Shown in pieces: positions 34,735 through 46,828 of a stretch of 64,000 nt of DNA; position 1 is the first letter of the stretch, and each line of letters opens with the position of its first letter. A program made the translations under genes and the position numbers. The notes under the pieces were generated by a model, which saw nothing but the letters and a program-made list of their open reading frames with translations, made no database searches and had not been told where the DNA came from. The stretch spans positions 1,488,001 through 1,552,000 of the forward strand of contig JAHLEZ010000002.1 of the NCBI GenBank assembly GCA_020726505.1, written 5' to 3'. Origin of the DNA: Leptodontidium sp. MPI-SDFR-AT-0119. Lineage: Eukaryota; Ascomycota; Leotiomycetes; Helotiales; Leptodontidiaceae.

Positions 34735-37700
34735 CTACCAACTAGCAGGTCCAAAAGTGCCGCCCTCAGGAACCATCTTACGCATAGCAGCGTACGTCGC
34801 ATCCTATATCTCAGCGTTAGTCACACGTCTATTCCAAGTTCCTCGAACTACATCAAATCACAACACAATGTATCTCATTCATCACACCCCTCAATTCCCT
34901 CCAAACCAAAGAAAAACAAACACCACAAAAATCAAGCACTTACAGCAGTATTGTAAACATCCACATTCCCCCACCACTGCGGAATATCAACTCCAGGCAG
35001 CGTAATAGCGAAGAAAATAATAATCGTAGCAATCACAAGCCCAGAGTCGAGAGCCGCTGCTGTGATGTAGTTGTAGGTGTGCCACCAGCCAGGGAAGCGA
35101 GATCGGATGCCGTAGTTGAAGAGGAGACCGAAGAAGACCCATGTTGAGAAGGAGAGGGGCGTTGCTCTGTTGAGGGTGGGGTAGTCAGTGTCAAATCATC
35201 ACATTATTTTAAATTTTTCAAAATTTGTCCTTGGGGCAAATTGGAAACTGTGGGAAAGGGCGATGGAGAACTGAAGAACCCAAGTGACGAAGGGGAGGGA
35301 GACGTACGGAGGAAGCCAAGCCATGGCGCCCAACATCACAGGAGCATTTAACATCCGCAATGGTGTGCGTGGGAAACATCGCACGATCACGTAGAAGAGA
35401 ACTGGTAAGAGTGCGCCGAGGAGCCAGTACCACTGGATTGCGTGGTAAATACTTCCAGGGCCGAACATTCGCTGCGGGCCGATGACACCTATTCGGCGGT
35501 TAGCATTTCTGCATCCGCATTACCTATGGCTGAAAGGGAAATGACTAGAAGTAAGGAGGGTAGAGAACGTACCCCAGACTATACTGGATGAGAAGAATGT
35601 CTTTCCGTTGGGGCAGGTGAAATGCGCTGCTTGTGTTCTGAAAAGAGTTAGACTTAGATATGTTCAGACGATTGAACGAAACGTGTGGAAGGGGGTGTGT
35701 TTACGGTGAGCAGACACCGTCTATTGCACCGAGTGTCCAATTCATAACCGCAATTTGTACGAAACATGCCCATATCGAAGCGACAATTTGGCATGAGAAG
35801 ACAGTCTTGGGTGGGATTTTCATGTAGTGCGCGAGCTGGACTTGTGAGCTGGTGTGAGCACGAGTCAAAATGGGGAGGGAACTGACTTTGAGATCGCCGC
35901 TGTAAGTTTGGCTGTTGAACGTGTCAATTGGATTCAGTCATGTGAGGAGGGGGGTATCTACGCTTGACCGAGGGTAATCGTGCTGTATACTTTGAAAAGC
36001 ATGACTCCGATCTGGCCACGGTTAGAATTCTGCCTTCTTGAAGGAAGAAAGCACGTACTGGTTTACCTGGAATCATGAAACCAGCCAGAAAAGGTGAGAG
36101 AACGTTGAGTGACAGCATAATATTCGTCGTGGCGAGAATCATGCAAGTTGGAATCTGGAGGTGGATCAGTTCTGACAAACATCTCGACACAAGGGCCCGA
36201 AGATAACTTACAATAAACGCCAACGAAACAATATTCGAGACGAAGAATCCCCACCCTTTACCGTCATATTAGCTTGCTTTCAGTAAGATATCCAGTCAGG
36301 TCAAGGATCCAACTCACAAGGTAACTGCGAATCAAAACCCAACACTGTAGCTAGTCCCAATCCCATCGCAATGACAAACAACGCACCATACCACCAATCC
36401 GGCGCCTCATCATACTTTTTCATAAGCCGCATATGCACATCTGGTTCCTGATTTCTTGCAGCCCTAAACCTGTACCAGATCTCCTTCCCGTGAAACATCC
36501 CCGTATGCACAATAGCGGCCATCAACGCCGCGAAGCTCAGCCCGTAGTTCAGCGCGAATGTCGGCGCAAGGAACATAGGACTGTATGCTTTGTAGGCTGT
36601 GAGGTTGAATTGGTAGTCGTGAGTCAGGATGCGGGAGACGTTGTAAGGGGATTGCGTGTTGTCGTAGGTGGAAGATGTGGACATCGGGAGGTAGTCAGAG
36701 TAGAAGGCTCCAGTGTAGGATATTCCGATGGCGGAGATTATGACGAAGATGATGAGACCAATTAGGGTGTTGAAGAGGGCGTGGACGGGAGCGAGGAGGG
36801 GGTCGAGAAGGTAGGCTGATACATATCTACGAGAAAGTTGAGTTACTGTTGCATGTTGATAGGGAGAGTGGTACATACGTCCAGTCGAAGGTTATGGGAA
36901 TAAGAGAAAGTCCAGTGAAACCTCCAAATAACTGATTGAGCACCACATTATTCGGTTTGATCCCTTACTCGCCTATCAGCACTCAAATTTTCACTTTGAT
37001 TTGGATGAGGAGAGGACTCACAAGTCACGAACGCAAAAACCGACAGTCCCTGCCAGAGCACTCCAGGCACCCAATACCAAACAAACGCTCCGATGGTGAC
37101 ATACAAGAAGAATCTATATCGCGAGATCCTCCATCCGTTCGTCTGTTTTGCATCAGGTTTACTCTTATCGTGGAGAGCGTAAAATAGAGACGTGTTTGAG
37201 AATTGACCTGGCCACATCATTGCCGAGGGCCTGTATGAAAAAGAAAGGGACGTAAGCGAGTGTCCCATCTCGGAGGGAAAACAAGGAGAACGGCTTACCA
37301 GATTAAAAATCGGCGGAAGAGACCGGCGAGAGAAATGCCTATCAACTGGCTGCTGAGGGTGAAGAGGAGTTGGAATCCCCAGCCCATATCGATGTTGTAG
37401 AGTGCTGTGAGGGGTTAGTAGAGATTTCGTAGTGGGGTTGAGTTGTACTTACGCTTGGCTGCGAGAGCGAGAAGTGCATCAGTAGCGTATGCGTAACTAA
37501 TTGAGACGCTGAATTCAAAATTCAATTAATATTCATCCATCGAGGCTTCGAATAAAGAACTTACTTTGACATGAGCTACATTCAGTGTCAGTAATGCAGA
37601 CAAGACTTAGAGAAGGTACTCTTACAGTGATAACGACATGTTCCTTGATTGTGAACGGTCCGGTATTGAAAGTCCACTGCACCCCAAAGGTATGAAAGAC

Positions 37701-38330
37701 TTTCATAGGAACAACACGAGCCCATAGACAACCAATGGGATACACAAGCCTTACCGACGTCAGCCAAAAATCTACAGCACTGCCACACATCAGACTTACA
37801 ACTGCACCACGATAGACGGGAAATTGATCGCCGGATTTCTACATCCCGTCAGCTCAATCCCTTTGCCCCCTTTTGCCTAGTCGTGATACCGACCTCATAC
37901 TCAAAAACATATTCAATCCACTCCCCAACGTCACGAACACCATCCCCAGAATCCACGCCCTTACCGTATTCGCAACCTCACCACCATCGGTCGTCCTCAC
38001 CGCGGCTCTTACCTCTTCATACGGCGAGTCCTCCCCGAATGTAACTTCAACCTCGTGGAACTTCTCTGAATCGTGGATCTTGCCTGCTGAATCCAGAGCG
38101 TCGAGTGTTGATTGTGGGAGATTAGGATCCCATTGGTGGGAGGCTTGGAAGGCAGTGATGTCGTCTGCTATGTCTGCTGATGTGGAAGGAGTGGCAGGAG
38201 TTTTAGAGTCTGAGGCGACATGCTTCTCTTCCGGGGCGGATGTTTGGGAGATGGTCGAGACTATCTCGATTTGATCGGGGACAGCGGCATTTGTAGACGC
38301 GGTCGTCCAAGGTGTTCGGAATCTTCTCAT
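34735..38330 (-). CDS. OPT-family oligopeptide/siderophore-type transporter
   Basis: Eighteen exons, in order: 38330-37894, 37838-37800, 37749-37626, 37575-37565, 37508-37453, 37404-37299, 37230-37022, 36963-36879, 36826-36318, 36255-36212, 36154-36059, 36011-35962, 35911-35887, 35835-35705, 35637-35573, 35488-35308, 35166-34944 and 34803-34735. All joins keep phase, giving 819 residues. Family landmarks span the joins: RAWILGMVFVTLGSGLNMFL, NPAINFPSIVVQ, YAYATDALLALAAK, WGFQLLFTLSSQLIGISLAG, LFGGFTGLSLIPITFDWTYV, WWGFFVSNIVSLAF, YSGDLKLAHYMKIPPK, LNAPVMLG and TFGPASW at the end. OPT proteins import small peptides, glutathione or metal chelates with protons through 12-16 helices. Exon 4 is only 11 nt. 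The start is ATG 38330. Confidence 0.93.
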
Positions 38331-39255
38331 CTTATCTGAATCCAATACAAGACAAAAGATCCTACTTTGGGCTACAGGTTATGAGGTAGCAAGACCAAAA
38401 AGTCAAGAAACGCTTTATAGATCTGAATAGCGTAGTGTAAATAACTTATACCGAAACTAGTTTTGATCTATCTATACCGATGTCAACTCCGAGGCTTCGT
38501 ATCTCCCTATCAGCAAAGTGGGATCCTATGGCCAAGGTAACGTGGTACTGCATACCTGCATGTACCCTCTAGATATCTTGGCTACGCAGATATACCTACC
38601 AAGCGCCGCGATACGGATAAAGTCGATAAATCTCGCATGTCTCAAACACTTAGGTACACGACGTTTGGCCAATCATTTCATAGACTCTCTCCCCCTCTTT
38701 CGACTCACAATTACTGTTCCCTCGAACTCACTTTCCAAGTAAACTTTGACTTGAATCACAATAATAGTTCGCACAGTGATATAACTGGTACTTCACAATT
38801 ACAGTTGCTACTCCCTCATAAGCATTCGTGGCTTCAAGCTTGATACGCAAGGCGAGAGGGTCCGATAGATAAACAGGGGCTGAAAGGGGAAAGGTTGATT
38901 AAGCGAACGAATCAAAGAAGTGCATCGCAATCATCGAATCATCCCACCCCGCATTGCACTACGACCTGCCGCAAAAGGCTTCGCTCGGCATCTCGTACAC
39001 GACGTATCTAGACCCTGGCTCAACACTTTTATATCCCACTCTTTGATCGATTGATTGATTGATTGGGGTTGTGCCTAGTTCTTGTCGTTTGGACTGGAAT
39101 GAATTTTGAGAATTCCATTGGGTTACAGCAAGCTGCCTCTTGACCTTCTTGCCCTGGCAAGGTAGGGATCATTCGTAAACTGGGAAAGAAGTCAAGGGAG
39201 GTATTTTATATTTTATATTTGCATTTATATACGATACCGAGTTCAAAGGGCGAAC
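38331..39255. other. Divergent promoter region between OPT and DUF885 genes
   Basis: The two genes start 925 bases apart on opposite strands. An (ATTG)n run lies near 39048-39065 and a TTATATTTTATATTT tract near 39205-39220, just before the DUF885 start. No gene is supported. Confidence 0.5.
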
Positions 39256-41082
39256 ATGAGGAGTAAAATCGAAATCGAACGAGTCCAGAAGGATCTCGAG
39301 AGTGTTCATGTGTACTCTGAAGATTCTATCACCAGGCGAGCATCCAACCCCAACTCAGGTAGACAAGGAAAAGGAGAAGTAGAGGAAGAGGAACATGAAG
39401 AAGCAGACATCCGCCAACGCATCACCCGCATCCGCGCCGACATCAAAGACCTAACCCAATACCACGCCATCTCCATCTCCCCGCTCCGTTTCGCCCGTCT
39501 TCACGAGTACTATAACACCGAACTTTCTCTCCTCCAAAAATCAGATTTCAAACCCTATAACCAGCAGGAGAAAGTCGATTATTTACTATTGAAGAATTAT
39601 CTGGAGAAAGAACTGAGGCAGTTAAGGTTTGAGAGGGAGAAAGATGGGTTGATGACTCCGCTTTTGGGTGGGTGGGCGAGTGTGTTGGTGAGACTTTGTG
39701 AGGATAGGCAGGGTGGGAAGAGGATGCAGGGGGAGAAGGTTGCGAGAGAGGTTTGGGGGGTTGGGAGGGAAATTGCGGTGGTGAGGGAGGAGGTGTTGGA
39801 TAGGAAGTTTGGGGGTCTGAGAGAGGGTGTGAATGAGATTGAGAATGGAAGTGGGATTGGAATTGGGAAATCAACTACGTATCGTGCTGCGAATACGATT
39901 GAGAAGTTGAGAGCGCATTTGAAGGAGTGGTTTGGGTTTTATAAAGGCTATGATCCGCTGTTTACGTGGTGGGTTAAGGAACCGTATGGGAAAGTTGATG
40001 AGGCTATGGAGGGGTATGTGAAGGTTATTAGGGAGGTGATTGTGGGTATTAAGCCTGGTGATGGGGATGCAATTGTTGGAGAGCCTATTGGGAAGACTGG
40101 ACTACTTGCTGATTTGAAGGCTGAGATGATCCCGTATAGTCCTGAGGAGGTGATTGAGATTGGTGAGAAAGAGTATGTGTGGTGCGAGAGGGAGATGAAG
40201 AAAGCTGCTGCGGAGTTGGGGTATGAGGATTGGAAGGATGCGCTGGAGTATGTCAAGACTCTCTACGTACCTCCTGGAGAACAAACGCATCTTGTACGTT
40301 CCCTGGCTGAGGAAGCGATTGAGTATGTTAAGAAACATGATCTGGTCACTGTACCGCGGGTAGCGGAGGAGAGCTGGAGGATGTTTATGATGAGTCCTCA
40401 AGACCAGAAAGTCAACCCCTTCTTCCTAGGAGGCGAAGATATCATTGTGTCGTACCCAGACGACTCGATGGGCTACGAAGAGAAGATGATGAGTATGCGA
40501 GGGAACAACATCCATTTCTCACGTTCAACCGTCTTCCACGAGATGATTCCTGGTCACCACCTCCAATTTCACATGATCGAGAGGTATAAAGCGTATCGTC
40601 AAATGTTCGACACCGCTTTCTGGATGGAGGGATGGGCGCTGTACTGGGAGATGATACTCTGGGACAAGAAATTCCCCAAGACGGCTGAGAATAGGATTGG
40701 GATGTTGTTCTGGCGCATGCATCGCTGTGCGCGGATTATCTTCTCGGTGAAGTTCCATTTGGGACTCATGAGCCCGCAGGAATGTATTGATATGTTGGTT
40801 GATATGGTTGGCCATGAGCGGGAGAATGCCGAGGGAGAGGTTAGGAGGAGTTTCAATGGCGATTATACGCCGCTGTATCAGGCGGGGTATATGCTTGGTG
40901 CGTTGCAGCTATATTCGCTGAGGGAGGAGGTGGTTGGTGGGGGAGTCTTGAAGGAGAAGGACTTTCATGATCGGGTGATGAAAGAGAATGAGATGCCGAT
41001 TGAGATTTTGAGGGTTTTGATTACAGGGCAAGATGTCGAGGAGGATTTTAAGACGAGTTGGAGGTTTTATAGACAGCATTGA
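39256..41082 (+). CDS. DUF885 metallopeptidase-like protein
   Basis: Single-exon gene of 608 residues from ATG 39256. The zinc-type motif FHEMIPGHHLQ (HExxPGHH form) lies near residue 430 and is followed by FWMEGWALYWE, which supplies the downstream Glu typical of this family. The N-terminal third has an acidic, charged stretch (VEEEEHEEADIRQR) and helical segments; LKEWFGFYKGYDPLFTWWVKEPYGK and NPFFLGGEDIIVSYPDD are also family-like. DUF885 proteins are related in fold to thermolysin-clan/M3-like peptidases; few have a known substrate. I see no signal peptide, so a cytosolic role is likely. The 5' third of the gene is unusually rich in GGAGG/GAGAGG purine runs. Confidence 0.87.
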   Translation: MRSKIEIERVQKDLESVHVYSEDSITRRASNPNSGRQGKGEVEEEEHEEADIRQRITRIRADIKDLTQYHAISISPLRFARLHEYYNTELSLLQKSDFKPYNQQEKVDYLLLKNYLEKELRQLRFEREKDGLMTPLLGGWASVLVRLCEDRQGGKRMQGEKVAREVWGVGREIAVVREEVLDRKFGGLREGVNEIENGSGIGIGKSTTYRAANTIEKLRAHLKEWFGFYKGYDPLFTWWVKEPYGKVDEAMEGYVKVIREVIVGIKPGDGDAIVGEPIGKTGLLADLKAEMIPYSPEEVIEIGEKEYVWCEREMKKAAAELGYEDWKDALEYVKTLYVPPGEQTHLVRSLAEEAIEYVKKHDLVTVPRVAEESWRMFMMSPQDQKVNPFFLGGEDIIVSYPDDSMGYEEKMMSMRGNNIHFSRSTVFHEMIPGHHLQFHMIERYKAYRQMFDTAFWMEGWALYWEMILWDKKFPKTAENRIGMLFWRMHRCARIIFSVKFHLGLMSPQECIDMLVDMVGHERENAEGEVRRSFNGDYTPLYQAGYMLGALQLYSLREEVVGGGVLKEKDFHDRVMKENEMPIEILRVLITGQDVEEDFKTSWRFYRQH

Positions 41083-44000
41083 AGGATTTAGGTGGTGTTG
41101 GATTGTGTTCGCAATGCTACGTTCGTCTGCACATATTCTCTAACTCGGTATACTTTGGACCTCTCATGGACCGTGAGTACTTTATCATTGGGATTTTATT
41201 ACATTCCCACCTTAGCTTCGCCAAACAAATAGGACCTCAAAACAGTCACTAGACTTGCTTAGCGAAGCTAAAAAGGGGGGGAACAAACACATCCAAGAAT
41301 CTACCATCGTAACAAATGCAGGGCTCATGACAGTACGAAGCAAGATCAACGAACTCTTGGTTTCTAGTTCCACCCCCCCGCCCCGAGCAATATCTCTCAA
41401 TACCAGAACGTTAAGATACGCTAGTTAAAAACTGGGGAAATTGATGCCCAAAGGGAAGATCGTCGGGCTCCTAAAAAGGCTCCTGTGTCACTGCTCGGGT
41501 AAGGAGAAACTACCTCAGATCTAGATCTCTATGATCTGCTTTTTCAGGCTCGCTAAAGGGGTGGTGATTCCCCAATGAAGTCGTGTTTTAGCTCAAAAAT
41601 TCGGTTTCCTAGTCCTAATCACACATCCTGACAAAGTATCAACTTGATATCTCATCACATCCGAGAAAGTCAACCCGTACGTGTACTCGTTCGTATCTCA
41701 CACACGTATTGATTCGTAGAAGGCAGAAACTTTCCCTAGTAATGCAGCTACACAAACCCGCATTTTACTTGCATGCTGTAGTCCAATGTAGTTTGCAGCT
41801 GACGAAATGTATGTCAACGATACCGTACAGTACAGTACAGTGTGCAGCCACCGAGACCGTTGCTTCACCCCTCCCTCGCTTCGACTTGAAATATCTGAAT
41901 TATCTGCAAAGAAGAAAAGTATCAGCAGTAGGAACAGCAAGGAAGGGTAATTGACTACGAGGAAAACTCTTGAGATATTTCCTATTTGCTACTCTGCTAG
42001 GTCCGGCTCGGCTCTGCGACCTCGCCGTTGGCACCATCGAATTGATACACGCCATGATCGACATTGGCTAGTTCTAAGTAAGGTAGTTCTGGAGAGTGGT
42101 ACTGATGGTGTGGTTTTGGTGGGGTGGGGTTGTCTTTTTCAATTGCCGAGGCTGCATGGGATTGATTGGGCTTCTGACCCTCCCTTCCTGAAAGTGAGGC
42201 TGGAGATAGTCGCGGTGGTTGGGTGCTGGTGCTGATCTCTGGCTAGGGTGTTGATAAGATTGGCAGCCACAACTCTACAACATACCATTCTGAGTTTTGA
42301 GGTTGTGATGAACAGGAAAATATATCCATATTCAAATAGCAAGAGGAAGAGGAAGAGGAGGATGAAGGCAACAAAGAAATCAAGACCGGGTTCTCAATTA
42401 TCTTTTTGAGACAGGTCTCATGCAGCTATGCCCAAAACACCAGAATGTGTCCCGTCTGCGGTGAGGGCTGAAGCTAATGCAGGAGTGCACACACATTCAG
42501 AATTCCCCGTGACCCCGTCCAGCACCGGTCCCCCAACGGCGGCTGTCTGAAACAGGCAGTCGAGAGCGCCGCTCTTTTCCACGGAGACATATGGGATGAA
42601 GCTTGAAAATGAGGAGACGAGGTGCAGCTGGGTAGGAATCGGCTGTTTTCGTCGTCCTTGTTTTCTCCTCGACGACGTGAAAGAGGGGATAATCGAGAAG
42701 AAGCGTAAATAGGTTTGCCATTGACCAATGGTATCTTGAAGCAGCCACTAGAACTATGACAAGCCCAGACTGGCTACTGCTATGCTGTGAAAAGAAAAAA
42801 GCAAGGGGAGAGGGAAAAGTTAGACGTATCAACAAATCGGACTGGAGTACGGAATATTGCTTTGCCCTACTTCGTACGAGGGACTACTGGACTGGCTATT
42901 GGACTGGGTGGAACGAACGCACAAAAGAAAGACATCCATTCCTTCTGTCCAGATATCCCTTTTCTCGTCTCTTCTCTCTGTCTCTTTCCTCCTCGTCCCC
43001 ATCCTCTCCCTTCAGCTCATCCTCCCCCTTCTTTGCTTTCCTTGATAGATTTCATTCATACTTCATTCCATCAACAAAACCATTACCGTTGACTCAAGGC
43101 ATAAAAACATCATCTATCAAGGGAGGTTGCACTTCGAAACGAATCCCAGTCAAAACCCCACCAGAGTCCCAACCTCCTGGACCATCTCTATCTCTACCTC
43201 ATCTCTCCATCTTCTTGCCCATACAAATAAGAACAACAAGTAGCAGCAGTCCAATTCAAGATACAAGCAAGATCCACGATATCAATCCCTCGCCCTAAGG
43301 ATCGCACTTGCCTCTTCTCGTTCAAATTCAAATATACTTTGCTTCACACCGTCCTTCCGTTCCAACCCAAACAAACCCACGGACCTCGAGCCGTTGGACG
43401 CATCCAGCCCCAGCCCTTGGCTTTTCCACTTGTTCGTCCCGCCTCGAGCCTGCAGAGGAGAGGATCATCCCTGGACTGTGAACCTAACCATATATGAACG
43501 CTGCTGTATCGCAATTGAACGACCGACGACTATCTCCACTCGTCCACGACCGCAAAACAAACAAACACTCGTTTCGATCGCCGTGATTGTTGTTTCTGCT
43601 ACGGAGAAATTGAAGCGTGGTACGGAGAGAGACGATAGATACGATAGACACGATACTGGGTTACTGAGGGCGCGCGACTCGACTTGATTCAACTGGTGCA
43701 GGGATTGAGGGGGAAGAGGACGCAACACAGACTACCAAGGAGGCGAGCAGTGTAAGATAGGGGAGGGAATAGGAGTCATTGGAGGAATTGTTGCGATACC
43801 ATACTATCTATACATACCAGACGGTACCATACGAGCGACGAAGGAACGGAACGAGTGGTGCAGAAGGCAAAGGAGGCAAACTGCCAGGCAGGCGAGACAA
43901 CGCAAGACCAGACCAACGCCTGCGAGGGAGGCACAAAGACTATCACATCTACTATCACATCTCCCAAGGCTCCTTGACGCCTCTAGCAACCCTCCTGCCT

Positions 44001-44144
44001 CATTTTTCCACTTGAAGAGGAGAGAGAGGAGAGGACTTGAAGTCTTCAATTCTCGGCCTTCAGTCAGCAACCTCTTCAGCATCTCCCACTTCGCCCACCA
44101 AACCAACCACCCCTCCACAACCCCATACCCCACAACACAACACG
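41083..44144. other. Three-kilobase gene-free stretch before the Ras-like gene
   Basis: No ORF here has a motif; the longest (42756-43298, 180 codons) is a low-complexity Ser/Pro translation of pyrimidine tracts. Sequence from about 42950 onward is rich in CT runs, then in short AC/GA repeats, as in long fungal promoters and leaders. A short (GTACA)3 run lies at about 41825-41840. Confidence 0.5.
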
Positions 44145-44993
44145 ATGTCGACCTCCTCAGCAGACTACCCCCACCGCATAACAATCACCATCTGCGGCGA
44201 CGGTGGGTGCGGTAAATCCTCCATAACGCTCCGTCTCGTCCGCTCACAATGGACGCACGAATATGACCCAACAATCGAAGACTCCTACACACTAACGCGC
44301 AAAGTCGACGGCCAGACCTACCACCTCTCCCTGACCGACACAGCCGGCCAGGAAGAATACCGCGGGATGTGGGCGTCGTCGAACCTGCGCTCCGACGCCT
44401 TCCTCCTCGTCTACGACATCACGAATATGAATTCCCTCGGCGTGCTGCAGGAGTTCAACGATCTGATTGATATCGAGGCCGAGACGAGGATGGATGCTTG
44501 GGAACGTGATAGGTACCAGTCTTCGTCGTCGAGGAAGAAGAAGGGCGCCGGCGCCCTGGATATGAGTGCTGGACCGGTGAAACCTATCAAGATCGTCGCG
44601 GGGAATAAATGCGATTTACAGGAATCTAGACAGGTACCTGCGCAGGTCGGGCTGGAGTGGGCGCGCAAACATGGATGTGGTTTCATGGAAACTAGTGCGA
44701 GGAATACGGTTAATATCGAGGAGACCTTCGCGCTCATTATTAGGAGGGTGGTGGAGGCGAGACGGCTGGCGCAGGATGGTGGTGCTGGTGGTAGGTTGAC
44801 GGTTGATGTAGGTGCCACAAGAAGGGAGGAGAGTTTGGGGAGCAATGCTGCGCTTGGGACGAGGAGGGCTGTTACTGCGCCATTGAGCCCTTTGCCTGGA
44901 GGACCTGAGAAGGTGTTGAGTCTCGAGGGAGAGGAGGGTGGCGGTGGACGGTGGAGAGCGTTTTGGAGGAAGTTGGCGTGTTGGAAACGATGA
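44145..44993 (+). CDS. Divergent Ras-like small GTPase
   Basis: Single-exon gene of 282 residues from ATG 44145 (MSTSSADYPHRITITICGDG). The G1 loop is GDGGCGKSS, with the glycines equal to Ras Gly12 and Gly13 kept. The effector region is YDPTIEDSY, G3 is DTAGQEEY with the Gln61 equivalent, G4 is NKCD and G5 ETSA. Between G3 and G4 there is an insertion of about 20 residues (DAWERDRYQSSSSRKKKG and following). A tail of about 85 residues with Gly/Arg/Glu-rich sequence ends in CWKR: a cysteine at the CaaX position but without the aliphatic residues of a usual CaaX box. It should bind GTP and signal from a membrane. Its relation to named fungal Ras subfamilies cannot be settled by eye. Confidence 0.88.
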   Translation: MSTSSADYPHRITITICGDGGCGKSSITLRLVRSQWTHEYDPTIEDSYTLTRKVDGQTYHLSLTDTAGQEEYRGMWASSNLRSDAFLLVYDITNMNSLGVLQEFNDLIDIEAETRMDAWERDRYQSSSSRKKKGAGALDMSAGPVKPIKIVAGNKCDLQESRQVPAQVGLEWARKHGCGFMETSARNTVNIEETFALIIRRVVEARRLAQDGGAGGRLTVDVGATRREESLGSNAALGTRRAVTAPLSPLPGGPEKVLSLEGEEGGGGRWRAFWRKLACWKR

Positions 44994-46828
44994 TACCTTT
45001 CACTACTCCGGGATCGACGAGAAAGCTATGAGTCTGCAGTGCTGTATGATCTGAGGACATTGAGAGGAAGAATGGCTGTATACCCTACAAGCGCAATGGG
45101 ATGGAGAGTGGGCTGGGTTGGCTCAGGATGGGAAGAGATGCGATGGTTTCAAAAGACATGTATAATTTATGATTGGCACCATGCTAGTTGGCAGACGGTG
45201 AATGTGGGAGTATGGGATTGGATGGATGGATGGCTGGAAGGAAGGAAGGATGGGAAGGAAGCATGGTATGATACGATACGACATGACATGTTATGATATC
45301 CAGGTTATGAAAAGTATTATGGGAAAGAGGGATGCGAGAGGGAAGGATGATGTATCGATAATTAGCTGGGTGTTTCAAGGGACCGTGGACGGATATTTAC
45401 AGGATTGCTGATTGGGAAGATCCTGGCGAACAAGAAGAGGATAGGACAGAGGACGAGAAAGAGATGGAAGAAGAATGCAATTGAAAATGGAATGACGGCT
45501 TCTTCTTTAACTCTCACCAGTTCCTTCCTGGTCATACGTTTGCCTCCCACCTTCGATATCCTGTCTCAAAATACCTTGTATCTGTCCCTCCCTACCCTCT
45601 CTCTTTACATCTTCTCTACCGTCCCTTCTCTTGCCAATATCCTTTTCAGAGTTCACCAACCTCCTCTAATAACTATTCTCTTATCTTATCTTGAGACTGA
45701 AAATGTAATCGTTTTCAGATATCCATTATGCGGGACTGAAACACATTCATTCTTGCTCAGTGAGTGCCTCATGTCTGATACGTAGTAAATACAATACGGC
45801 TATGGTACACACAGGTGGGTGCCTTGGAAAGGCAAGATTTGATTGACAAACCTACCTGACGAAAACGTCAAGAACGGGAGAAGTCCGGCCTGGATCTCAG
45901 GACAAGATTTGATGTGCAGCAGATGAGCGGGTAGACAGCTGGATATTTAGAACCAACTTTATATTCCCGATTCCAACCACAAGGACAAGGAAATAGTAAG
46001 AATAGTATCAGTCTGTCCAGAGATAAACACGTCCCTCACACCACAATCCCATCCTACCCCGTAACATCCAACCAGCCCCAGCCAAACTTACCCTCGCCTC
46101 GCCTAAACGCCAAAAACAAGCAAACCCCTCTCCACCTCATAAAACCAAATACACATATACCTAACATCAACCAAGGGCGGCCACGTCGACGTGGTTCAGG
46201 TCAAATTGGTTCCGGCTTCCCCGAATCGAATCGCATACGTATACGAACACTAACAATAACGGCGGGTCGATCGACAGAGAAAAACGTATTCAATTACGTT
46301 TGTATTTGAGAACCTCACACGCTTCCGAGTGTGGGCTTCTGATTGAGTTTTGCCAATTTTTTCTTTTTCGGGACTATCTTTTAATTATTTTTCTTGGGGG
46401 GACCGAATGTTGTTTTTGTTGAGGTTTTTTTTTGTTTGTTTTGTTTTAGATGGAAGCGAAGCGAGTGGGCCAGAAGCTGTTGTTGCCTACCTAGCTCTGT
46501 TTTTCGGTACGATGCGTTCCGAGTAGATCTTTATTACATATCTGCTCCCATAAAATAAATTGATATCGATTAAGACTGAGGAATGAATGGGCTTGGTCTT
46601 ACTGGACGAAGACGTAGCCCACAAGAATGGAGTATCGAGCATTTCGCTGCTGAAGCAAATACACATATGCACGCCGGTGTGTATAATTCCTTAGTGCTTA
46701 ACAGCTATTGCATAGTCCAGCAAGACATTTCTATCATGTTACAACAACCCGAACTCCAAGGCGGAGTAAATTTCATCAACCGCTCCCTATGTTTTATCGT
46801 CAACAAAGGCCCGAGCCATGATTGTCGC
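44994..46828. other. Intergenic region between convergent genes
   Basis: This 1.8-kb stretch holds simple repeats near 45217-45300, of the (GGAT)n, (GGAA)n and (ATACGAC)-like kinds, and T-rich tracts near 46360-46450. No frame has a motif. It should contain the 3' UTRs of the Ras-like and DUF6594 genes. Confidence 0.5.

Noticed and set aside
42756..43298. 180-codon frame rich in Ser and Pro
   Set aside because: It is a translation of low-complexity CT tracts, with no domain and poor start context.
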